From: Acidobacteriota bacterium
GTDB lineage: Bacteria > Acidobacteriota > Vicinamibacteria > Vicinamibacterales > UBA2999
DNA: 41,459 nucleotides
NCBI GenBank assembly: GCA_013140775.1
Contig: JABFSA010000137.1
Span: 1 to 41,459 of the forward strand
Direction: 5' to 3'
In this document: positions 35,119-41,459 of the stretch, in pieces
Numbering within the stretch: position 1 is the first letter of the stretch
How the letters are laid out: each line of letters starts with the position of its first letter
The notes under the pieces: generated by a model
What the model saw: only the letters and a program-made list of their open reading frames with translations
What the model was told of the DNA's origin: nothing
Database searches by the model: none
Program-made: the position numbers and the translations under genes

Positions 35119-36669
35119 ATGGGACGACTCGAACGCCTGATTCGGACCGCTCCGCTCATCTTGCTCCTCACCCTCTCTGGATACGAATCCTCCGCAGCGC
35201 AGGGACCACCGGCCACCACCCCGATTCCAACGGCCAAAGGACCGATTCCGGTGACGGCTGAATCGTATCCACTGATGGCGTCCGCGAAACTTCAGACGCT
35301 CGTTGACCTGCCAGCGGCCGGGTACGTTGAAGAAGAATTCTTCATCACGGGACGCGCCAACGTCTACGACTGGGGAACAGACGGCCGTTTGAGCGTGAAG
35401 ACGGGTGGGGCGCCGTACACCACTCGCATTCTGCTGCGACGTCCCGCGAGCCCACAGCGCTTCAGCGGCAATGTCATCGTCGAGATCGCGAATGCCGCGC
35501 GCCGTTTCGATTTCAACTTCGTCTGGGGTGTGTCACACGACTACCTGATGGACAACGGCGACGCGTTTGTCGTAGTCACCATCGCGCAGGCGAATCTGGA
35601 CGGCCTCAAAGCCTTCGACGCCGCCCGGTACGCACCGCTCTCGATGGCGAATCCCACGCCGGACGAAGCCTGTGCAGCACCCGGAAGAGCGGGTGGTGCA
35701 CCGCAGGCCTCGCCCTTCGAGGAAGGTCTGCAGTGGGACATCCTCAGCCAGCTCGGTGCGCTGCTCAAGGCACCGACGGCGGGCGGACCCATGGCGGGAT
35801 TCACAGTGCAGCGCGTGTACATGACCGCGTACGACGGTGTACTCGCAACCTACATGGCCGCGATCCATCCGAATGCACGCGTCGCGGGCGGCCGTCCCAT
35901 CTATGACGGCTACATTCAGCATCGTCATCCAGCCCTCGCGCGAATTCGCAGATGTGCGCCGGCGCCCGCAGCCGACGATCCACGGCAGACGCTTCGCAAC
36001 CTCGACGTCCCTCTCATCCGGATCGTGCCGGAGACAGATGTGCTCACGCTCTATCGCTTCCGTCGGGAGGACAGCGACGCACCGAACGACCGCTACCGGC
36101 TGTACGAAGTGGCAGGTGGTGCGCACGCTGACGGCGCCTTCTACCCGTACCAACCATCAGTCGCGGACCTGAAGAAGATCGGCAGCGCATATCCGTACCT
36201 CGCGTCGTGGCCGTTCCACAACCAGTGCGAACCGGAAATGCTCCTGATGAAGACACCTATCAACACCTATGTCCTCGATGCGGCGTTCTCCAATCTCACC
36301 CGATGGATCCGGGATGGTGTGGCGCCGCCGAAGGCGCCCCGTATTTCAGTGGAAAACGGCGGAACACCCAATGCCTCTTTCGTGCGTGACCAGTTCGGCA
36401 ACGTGGTGGGCGGCGTGCGGACGCCGTATCTCGACATTCCGATCGCCACCTATTACACGACCACGAAAGGCGAGACCTTCTGCCCCGAACTGGGTCGCGT
36501 GGAACCATTCGGGTGGGCGCGCCTCGCCCGAGTGCACGGCACGCCCCAGAACTACGTCTCGAAAGTCACGCAGTCCGTGGATCGGATGGTGCGTGAGCGC
36601 TGGCTGACCGAGTCGGACGGGAGGAAGATCAAAGCGGAAGCAGCCGCTGTCGCGGGAGAGAGAAACTGA
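35119..36669 (+). CDS. Secreted alpha/beta-hydrolase-domain protein (PF20091-like), copy 1
   Basis: A 516-residue exported protein with signal peptide (LIRTAPLILLLTLSGYESSAAQ region, about 6-27). It resembles the 'alpha/beta hydrolase domain' family PF20091 common in Acidobacteriota and sphingomonads: KGPIPVTAESYPLMASAKLQ, YVEEEFFITGRANVYDW, YTTRILLRRP, FNFVWGVSHDYLMDNGDAFV. A classical GxSxG nucleophile elbow is not obvious by eye, so enzymatic activity is uncertain. ATG 35119 has a strong AGAGGAGG site; upstream open frame is spurious. The next gene is a close paralogue starting at the overlapping TGATG. Confidence 0.82.
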   Translation: MGRLERLIRTAPLILLLTLSGYESSAAQGPPATTPIPTAKGPIPVTAESYPLMASAKLQTLVDLPAAGYVEEEFFITGRANVYDWGTDGRLSVKTGGAPYTTRILLRRPASPQRFSGNVIVEIANAARRFDFNFVWGVSHDYLMDNGDAFVVVTIAQANLDGLKAFDAARYAPLSMANPTPDEACAAPGRAGGAPQASPFEEGLQWDILSQLGALLKAPTAGGPMAGFTVQRVYMTAYDGVLATYMAAIHPNARVAGGRPIYDGYIQHRHPALARIRRCAPAPAADDPRQTLRNLDVPLIRIVPETDVLTLYRFRREDSDAPNDRYRLYEVAGGAHADGAFYPYQPSVADLKKIGSAYPYLASWPFHNQCEPEMLLMKTPINTYVLDAAFSNLTRWIRDGVAPPKAPRISVENGGTPNASFVRDQFGNVVGGVRTPYLDIPIATYYTTTKGETFCPELGRVEPFGWARLARVHGTPQNYVSKVTQSVDRMVRERWLTESDGRKIKAEAAAVAGERN

Positions 36670-38183
36670 TGCGAACACTGATCACGCTCCTCGTGCTGCT
36701 CTGCGCGGCTTCGTCGGTTGCTGCGCAGACTCCCGCCGTTCCGTTGCCAAACGTGACCGGCCCGATTCCGGTGACGGCCGATTCGTATCCGCTCATGGCG
36801 TCCGCGAAGCTGCAGGTCGTCGTGGACCTTCAGAAAGCAGGTTACGTCGAGGAAGAGTTCTTCGTCAGCGGGCGCGCCAATGTCTATGACTGGGCAGCTG
36901 ACGGAAGCCCGACGATCAAGACTGCCGGAGCGCCATACACCACGCGGATTCTTCTTCGGCGACCCGCGGATTCTCGACGGTTCAGCGGCAACGCCATCGT
37001 CGAGATCGGAAACGTCGGCCGCGGGTTCGATTTCTCGTTCTCCTGGGGTGTGTCGCACGACTATTTCCTGGAGAACGGCGATGCGTGGGTGGCAATCACG
37101 CATTCACCAGAGAACCTTGAAGCGTTGAAAGTGTTCAACCCGACGCGATATGCGTCGCTCTCGATGGCCAATCCGACGGCAAACGAACGATGTGCAGCCG
37201 GCGCCAACTCACCCGCGGCGCCCGTTCCACAGGAGGAAGGGTTGCGATGGGATGCCATCAGCCAGATTGGCGCGCTTCTGCGAGCGGCGCGACCAGGTGG
37301 TCCACTGGCTGGCTTCAACGTGCAGCGCGTGTATGCGACATCGCACGGCGGCGAGCTGGCGACATACACGGCTGTTTTCCATCCGCGCGCGAAGCTCGCG
37401 ACAGGCAAGCCGGTCTACGACGGCTACATACAGCATAGACATCCCGCGATGACGCGGCTGCGTCGCTGTGGCGCCGCGCCTGCGGCGTTAGATCCACGAC
37501 AGATCATCCGCAACCTCGACGTCCCGCTCATTCGCGTCGTGTCGCAAACGGACGTGCTGCTCACCTACAGCAGACGCAGGGACGACAGCGACGCGCCGGA
37601 CGATCGATACCGCCTGTATGAGATCGCGGGCGCGCCCCACGCCGACGCGTCCTTCTATCCGTATATGCCGAGCGTGGCTGATCAGAAGAAGACTGGCTTC
37701 GATGCGTTCCTGCACTCGTGGCCATTCCCGGAACAGTGCGACGACGAAACAACGCTGCTTCGCGTGCCGATCGTGACCTACGCCCTCGACGCCGTGTACG
37801 CCAATCTCACGCGTTGGGTGCGAGACGGCGTACCGCCACCGCGCGCGCCTCGAGTCACCGTGGAAAACGGCGGTACGCCGCAGGCTCGGGTTGTTCTCGA
37901 CCAGAATGGAAACGCGATTGGAGGGGTTCGATCGCCCTATGTGGATGTGGCGGTCGCGACTTACATCACGACCACGAAGGGGCCTGGGACGTGCGGCAAT
38001 CTCGCGCACATGAAGGCGTTCGATTGGGCAAAGCTGAACACCTTGTATGGGACCCCGAGTGGGTACGCCGTCCAGGTGTCCAGCTCTGTAGATCGCCTCG
38101 TCCGCGATCGGTGGTTGACCGAAGCCGACGGGAAGAAGATCAAGGCCGCGGCCGTCGTCGCGCCAACGACGGCATCACGCTAG
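36669..38183 (+). CDS. Secreted alpha/beta-hydrolase-domain protein (PF20091-like), copy 2
   Basis: A 504-residue paralogue of the preceding protein, similar along its entire length (GPIPVTADSYPLMASAKLQV, EEEFFVSGRANVYDW, RFSGNAIVEIGNVGRGFDF, ending LTEADGKKIKAAAV). The signal peptide is at residues 1-20 (LLVLLCAASSVAAQ). The start overlaps the stop of copy 1 (TGATG), so they are co-translated. The pair probably arose by tandem duplication and has diverged, suggesting different substrates or a heteromer. Its end overlaps the convergent DUF6152 gene by 4 bp. Biochemical function unknown. Confidence 0.83.
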   Translation: MRTLITLLVLLCAASSVAAQTPAVPLPNVTGPIPVTADSYPLMASAKLQVVVDLQKAGYVEEEFFVSGRANVYDWAADGSPTIKTAGAPYTTRILLRRPADSRRFSGNAIVEIGNVGRGFDFSFSWGVSHDYFLENGDAWVAITHSPENLEALKVFNPTRYASLSMANPTANERCAAGANSPAAPVPQEEGLRWDAISQIGALLRAARPGGPLAGFNVQRVYATSHGGELATYTAVFHPRAKLATGKPVYDGYIQHRHPAMTRLRRCGAAPAALDPRQIIRNLDVPLIRVVSQTDVLLTYSRRRDDSDAPDDRYRLYEIAGAPHADASFYPYMPSVADQKKTGFDAFLHSWPFPEQCDDETTLLRVPIVTYALDAVYANLTRWVRDGVPPPRAPRVTVENGGTPQARVVLDQNGNAIGGVRSPYVDVAVATYITTTKGPGTCGNLAHMKAFDWAKLNTLYGTPSGYAVQVSSSVDRLVRDRWLTEADGKKIKAAAVVAPTTASR

Positions 38184-38587
38184 CGCGGGGCAGCGCCTTC
38201 GCCGGGACCCGATCCGGCAAACAGCCTGCGGCCGTCCGGCAAGATGATGGTGTTCGTGTTGGCAGTTGGCGTGCCGTTGCGCGCCAGCCATCCCTCGATC
38301 GTGACCTCGAGCCCGGCGGGAACGTCTTCCCTGCGCCAGCCGCGCCGATACAGCGAGTTCGCGGCGTTCATCTCGAACGCCCAGTTGACCACCTTACCGT
38401 CGGTACCCGTGACGTCGATGTAAATCCACGCGTGCGGATTCGACCACCGAACGGACGACACCTTGCCTGAAAGCTTGATCGTTTTCGTGATGTCGAACTC
38501 GGCCGAAAACGAGTGATGCGCAACGACGGGTGTCGTCGCGAGCATCACGGCGACTACAGCAGCCACGAAGTACGTCCTGGACAACAT
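38180..38587 (-). CDS. DUF6152 family secreted protein
   Basis: A 135-residue exported protein: a signal peptide ending VVAHHS, then FDITKTIKLSGKVSSVRWSNPHAWIYIDV and WAFEMN, the pattern of the DUF6152 family often found beside the 'DG.P.L.G' secreted proteins encoded upstream here. The mature N-terminus begins with HH. A GAGAGAGGA site precedes ATG 38587, 24 nt after the upstream gene, so it is the last gene of a three-gene operon. The role is unknown. Confidence 0.87.
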   Translation of the reverse strand: MLSRTYFVAAVVAVMLATTPVVAHHSFSAEFDITKTIKLSGKVSSVRWSNPHAWIYIDVTGTDGKVVNWAFEMNAANSLYRRGWRREDVPAGLEVTIEGWLARNGTPTANTNTIILPDGRRLFAGSGPGEGAAPR

Positions 38588-38611
38588 CGGCTCTATCCTC
38601 TCTCGCTTACG

Positions 38612-39442
38612 CTACTCGGTCTTCTTGGCTCCGGCCGCCTTGGCGCGCGCCTCGTCCCGGATTTCCTTCAGGTGCACCAGGTCCTGGTTGTCTTCGAGGC
38701 ATGCCACCTCGAGCAGTCCGCCGGCCATCCGGTTGAGCGGCAGGGCAATGGTCCACGGTCGTGTGTAGACAATCGGGTCCGTCACCGTGGCTTCGTATCG
38801 GATCGTGTCAGCGTTCACCGGGATGAACCGCTCCACGGTGGTTTGTGCGTGACTGACCATCTCCCCGACCTCATTCAGCCACGTTTTGCCGTTGGTGTTC
38901 TTCGTCTCGACAATCAGCGTATCGCCTTCCCACCGTCCAATGGAGTCTCCCTGCCACAACCTGATTGAGTCCGGAAGGTGGGTCTTCCGCGTCAGCGACA
39001 CCGTCCGCCAGGCCATGCGCTCGTGCAAGAACACGACAGCCTCCGGCGTCTGCAGAATGTGGAAGGGCGCCGGCACGTAGAACGACCGCGGGATCCCGGC
39101 GACGATGCAGTGAGCTGTGGGATCGTCATAACCGCGCTCGGGCTTCAGACGGTCCGCAACCTCGGCAACCGCCCACGGCTGCATCGGCAGCTGGCCGTCG
39201 GGAGGATCGATGATCACGCCGCGTCCTGGTGGCGTGAGGTCAACGGGGGCATGAGGGCCGAGTCCCCAGTTGGCTCCGCCGTTATCGCTTTGATAGAAGC
39301 CGTTGAGGTCAGGCTTGCCGTCAGCGAGCCGGTGCACCGGTCCCGGTGCCGGCTTGGGCGCCGGCTTCGGTGCCGCCGCCTGGGCCCACGCGTCGAGCGG
39401 GAGCACGCACACACACAGAAGGGTCAACAGGATGCGCGTCAT
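38612..39442 (-). CDS. Secreted protein of the acidobacterial 'DGKPDLNG' family
   Basis: A 276-residue exported protein: signal peptide (LLTLLCVCVLPLDAWAQA), a Pro/Ala/Lys-rich linker, then HRLADGKPDLNGFYQSDNG, YDDPTAHCIVAGIPRSFYVP, GDSIGRWEGDTLIVETKNTN and DTIRYEATVTDPIVYTRPW. This family is common in Acidobacteriota and has no assigned function. ATG 39442 overlaps the stop of the upstream gene (ATGA); a longer frame to 39511 lies inside that gene and is unlikely. It is a paralogue of the upstream product. Confidence 0.85.
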   Translation of the reverse strand: MTRILLTLLCVCVLPLDAWAQAAAPKPAPKPAPGPVHRLADGKPDLNGFYQSDNGGANWGLGPHAPVDLTPPGRGVIIDPPDGQLPMQPWAVAEVADRLKPERGYDDPTAHCIVAGIPRSFYVPAPFHILQTPEAVVFLHERMAWRTVSLTRKTHLPDSIRLWQGDSIGRWEGDTLIVETKNTNGKTWLNEVGEMVSHAQTTVERFIPVNADTIRYEATVTDPIVYTRPWTIALPLNRMAGGLLEVACLEDNQDLVHLKEIRDEARAKAAGAKKTE

Positions 39443-40215
39443 GGTTTGGGATACCAGGTCTTGGGATCTCGTTCGAGTGCACCATTGGCCTCTTCCGCTT
39501 CGGCCTGGCACTGATACTCGAGGATGCGATCCATGTCCTTGTGTCGATACAGCGGCATACTGATCTTCCAGGGTCTCGTGAAGACCTTTGGATCCTCGAT
39601 GGTGGCTTCGTACCGGATCGTGTCGGCATCGAGCATCGTGTATCGCTCCACGACGTGCAGTGCTTCACTGTGGAAGTTACCTGACATGTCGAACCAGGTG
39701 CGATCGTTGTGGTCGGTCACATCAACGACGAGCGCGTCCCCTTCCCAACGGCCGCGGGAGTCTCCCATCCAGAATTCGAGGCCCTCGGGGGTCTTGCTGC
39801 CGTCGGTGTAGATCAGGCGATACACCTGCGTCCACTCAAACGTCATCGCGACGTGGTCACGCGTCTGATAAATCTGGAAGGGCCATTCCATGTACATGAT
39901 TCGGGGAACGCCTGGCATGTAACAGTGAGCCAGCGGATCGGCCGTGGCTCGTGACGCGAAATTCTCGAGCTTCTTCTTTGCCGCCCATGGCTGGTAAGGA
40001 ATCGGCCCGCCTTCAACGACACTGCGGCCGGCAGGCATTCCATGCCGGGCGACGTGGTCTTCCAGGTCGTACGACGCCCGGTTCCGAACCTGCCAGATGC
40101 CCTGGAGATTCGGCCGTCCGTCCGACATGCGTGGGATCTGACCCTGCGCTCCTTGCGCCGAGGACAGCACAGGGATTACTGACGCGATCAGGGCACCGAG
40201 AACCAGGAGTCTCAT
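39439..40215 (-). CDS. Secreted protein of the 'DGRPNLQG' family, paralogue
   Basis: A 258-residue exported protein: signal peptide (RLLVLGALIASVIPVLSSAQ), then MSDGRPNLQGIWQVRN, ADPLAHCYMPGVPR, GDSRGRWEGDALVVDVTDH and DTIRYEATIEDPKVFTRPWK. It matches the downstream paralogue motif for motif. The conserved Asp/Arg/Trp-rich core suggests a small beta-structure; function unknown. ATG 40215 is 9 nt downstream of a TATAAT box, so the mRNA would be near-leaderless; the open frame to 40317 is rejected. It is the first gene of the three-gene operon. Confidence 0.84.
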   Translation of the reverse strand: MRLLVLGALIASVIPVLSSAQGAQGQIPRMSDGRPNLQGIWQVRNRASYDLEDHVARHGMPAGRSVVEGGPIPYQPWAAKKKLENFASRATADPLAHCYMPGVPRIMYMEWPFQIYQTRDHVAMTFEWTQVYRLIYTDGSKTPEGLEFWMGDSRGRWEGDALVVDVTDHNDRTWFDMSGNFHSEALHVVERYTMLDADTIRYEATIEDPKVFTRPWKISMPLYRHKDMDRILEYQCQAEAEEANGALERDPKTWYPKP

Positions 40216-40224
40216 CGGCCAAGA

Positions 40225-40230
40225 ATTATA
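40225..40230 (-). promoter_or_regulatory. -10 box of the secreted-protein operon
   Basis: A perfect TATAAT on the minus strand, 9 nt before the ATG at 40215. The predicted start (about 40218) leaves a leader of only about 3 nt. The -35 region is weak. Confidence 0.45.
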
Positions 40231-40256
40231 TTCGTAAGCCGAGAGAGTATCTCTGC

Positions 40257-40607
40257 CTAGCGGCGGCGGTTTCCCCCAGCTTTGGGGGCCGGTGCGGGAA
40301 TCCACTTCTCCGCCCATTTCCCAATCGCCGCAACTGGCGCCTCGAGGGCCTTGCCCTTCTCGGTCAGGCCGTACTGGACCCCGATAGGCGCCTCCGGCAG
40401 GACCGTCCGCACCACGACCCCGGCCGATTCCAGCTCCTTCAGGCGTTCAGCCAGCATCCGATCGCTGATATCCGGGATCCCCGCTCTGAGCTCGTTATAA
40501 CGAACGGGCCCATTGAGGAGTATCCGGACAATGGCGCCGGCCCAGCGGCGGCCAATGAGCTCGACGGCCTGGTGGTACCGCGGGCACAGAGGGGATGCGT
40601 GGGGCAT
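40257..40607 (-). CDS. HxlR-family transcriptional regulator
   Basis: A 116-residue winged-helix regulator of the HxlR type: CPRYHQAVELIGRRWAGAIV (from Cys 8), NGPVRYNELRAGIPDISDRMLAERLKELE (the recognition helix region, about 32-60) and the wing YGLTEKGKAL. HxlR proteins often sense oxidants, electrophiles or aldehydes through an N-terminal cysteine, and Cys 8 is in the right place. It is divergent from the YceI gene, and a palindrome between them overlaps the yceI promoter. The likely role is repression of yceI. The Arg-rich tail is unremarkable. Confidence 0.92.
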   Translation of the reverse strand: MPHASPLCPRYHQAVELIGRRWAGAIVRILLNGPVRYNELRAGIPDISDRMLAERLKELESAGVVVRTVLPEAPIGVQYGLTEKGKALEAPVAAIGKWAEKWIPAPAPKAGGNRRR

Positions 40608-40634
40608 GCGTCCAGTTTAGCGCAACAGGCCTAC

Positions 40635-40668
40635 TTGACAGAAGTAACTTACTTATTTATAGTTACTT
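40635..40668 (+). promoter_or_regulatory. yceI promoter with HxlR-type operator
   Basis: TTGACA (40635-40640), a 17-bp spacer and TATAGT (40658-40663) form a strong promoter. The inverted repeat AAGTAAC (40642-40648) and GTTACTT (40662-40668) straddles it, the type of AGTAAC/GTTACT site known for HxlR regulators. Binding would block the promoter. Confidence 0.72.
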
Positions 40669-40695
40669 TAGAATTGTTATTTAAGGAGAGTTCAC

Positions 40696-41268
40696 ATGAG
40701 CACCGTCACAACTGCCGTCGCCACAACCTGGGCCGTCGATTCCAGTCACTCGGTGGCGGAATTCGCTGTCAGACACATGATGATTTCCACTGTGAAAGGG
40801 CATTTCGCCAACGTGACCGGCACACTGGCCGGGGACGAGCGCGATGCGGAGCATGCCTCGATCGAGCTCACGATTCCGGTCGCCGGCATCGACACACGCG
40901 AGCCGAAGCGCGATGCACATCTGCGCTCGGGCGACTTTTTCGATGCCGATCGGTTTCCCAATATTCACTTCCGGAGCCATCGAATCACACGGCTGGCCAC
41001 GGACAAGTTCAGCGTCACCGGCGATCTGACGATTCGTGACATCACCCGGCCGGTCGTGCTCTCGGTCGAGTCTGGCGGCAGCGGTCACGACCCCTGGGGT
41101 GGCGAGCGGATCGGCTTCAGCGCGTCAACGACGATCAATCGGCAGGACTTCGGGCTTCACTGGAATCAGGCGCTCGAAACCGGCGGGGTGCTTGTGGGCA
41201 ACGACGTGAAGATTTCGGTGGACCTCGAGCTTCTCAAGCTGGCTCCCGCTGGAACAAACGGACGATAA
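40696..41268 (+). CDS. yceI: YceI-family protein
   Basis: A 190-residue YceI/polyprenyl-binding lipocalin-like protein: WAVDSSHSVAEFAVRHMMIS at the N-terminus (about 13-32), FANVTGTLAGD, DTREPKRDAHLRSGDFFDAD, FPNIHFRSHRI and the C-terminal RQDFGLHWNQALETGGVLVG. YceI proteins bind long isoprenoids such as ubiquinone-type molecules. No signal peptide is visible, so unlike E. coli YceI it may be cytoplasmic. AAGGAGAG precedes the ATG. It is divergent from the HxlR gene with a shared operator. Confidence 0.95.
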   Translation: MSTVTTAVATTWAVDSSHSVAEFAVRHMMISTVKGHFANVTGTLAGDERDAEHASIELTIPVAGIDTREPKRDAHLRSGDFFDADRFPNIHFRSHRITRLATDKFSVTGDLTIRDITRPVVLSVESGGSGHDPWGGERIGFSASTTINRQDFGLHWNQALETGGVLVGNDVKISVDLELLKLAPAGTNGR

Positions 41269-41288
41269 TTTCCAGCGGAGGGTTCGTC

Positions 41289-41459
41289 ATGTTTCGAGGT
41301 GTTACGACACGGGTTGCAGCGCGAGCCGTTCTGACTCTTGCGCTCGCAACCTGTGGCAGTGCGGGCGCGGCGCAGGCCCAGTCAACGTATGTCGGAGCGT
41401 CCGTCCTGGCCGAGGTCGCGCGGTTCGGATCGAACGGCCTGGGTGACTCGGCAGGTGGT
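41289..41459 (+). CDS. Start of a secreted protein (cut by window end)
   Basis: The first 57 codons of a gene that continues beyond the window. ATG 41289 has a GGAGGG site. The N-terminus is a signal peptide (VAARAVLTLALATC, then SAGAAQAQ), followed by STYVGASVLAEVARFGSN, which has the alternating pattern of a first outer-membrane beta strand. It lies 20 nt after the yceI stop and may be co-transcribed. Beyond that I cannot name it. Confidence 0.65.
   Translation, partial: MFRGVTTRVAARAVLTLALATCGSAGAAQAQSTYVGASVLAEVARFGSNGLGDSAGG

Noticed and set aside
39443..39511. N-terminal extension of the 38612-39442 protein
   Set aside because: It lies within the upstream gene and precedes a clean signal peptide at the ATGA overlap.

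Overview
The window is GC-rich (roughly 60-63%), densely coded bacterial DNA from a Gram-negative organism: it encodes four TonB-dependent receptors, a porin and many signal peptides. Receptors with an N-terminal carboxypeptidase-regulatory-like domain, tandem PF20091-type alpha/beta hydrolases, a DUF6152 protein and the 'DG(R/K)P(N/D)L.G' secreted family all suggest Acidobacteriota, perhaps Vicinamibacteria. That placement is inferred from gene style; there is no rRNA or tRNA here. I saw no insertion sequence, CRISPR array or tRNA.

Region 1 (1-20.5 kb) is a metal/tetrapyrrole acquisition block. It holds a PepSY membrane protein, a DksA-like protein, two TonB receptors, and a six-gene overlapping operon (4583-11692): receptor, binding protein, luciferase-like flavoprotein, FecCD-type permease, ATPase, and a degenerate CbiX fused to a thioredoxin-like ferredoxin. 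Convergent to it are a fused AAA+/VWA chelatase subunit and a CobN that itself carries an N-terminal ferredoxin-like domain, under a complete cobalamin riboswitch (17818-17994). A second BtuF-like binding protein and a Cys-motif BNR lipoprotein follow. Three promoters here share one 27-bp direct-repeat element placed exactly 23 bp upstream of a -10-like hexamer.

Region 2 (20.5-25.2 kb) is a Fur-box iron operon: PepSY protein, STN-domain siderophore receptor, PiuC-like dioxygenase.

Region 3 (25.2-33.8 kb) is sulfur assimilation: a TonB receptor-porin-TSUP permease operon on the minus strand, an Rrf2 regulator with a Cys cluster, and cysD-cysN-cysH on the plus strand. Each operon is preceded by a short, near-leaderless leader ORF of 28 codons holding six Cys codons, all TGT, whereas the Cys codons I checked in cysD and cysH are TGC. 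The cysDNH leader is followed by an intrinsic terminator directly before cysD and by sequences that can form competing helices. This looks like ribosome-mediated, cysteine-responsive attenuation in two copies, and it links the TonB-porin-TSUP operon to sulfur uptake. It is the most striking find in the window.

Region 4 (33.8-41.5 kb) holds a serine hydrolase, two tandem secreted alpha/beta hydrolase paralogues, a minus-strand operon of two paralogous secreted proteins plus a DUF6152 protein, and a divergent HxlR-YceI pair with a palindromic operator over the yceI promoter. The window ends inside a secreted protein gene.
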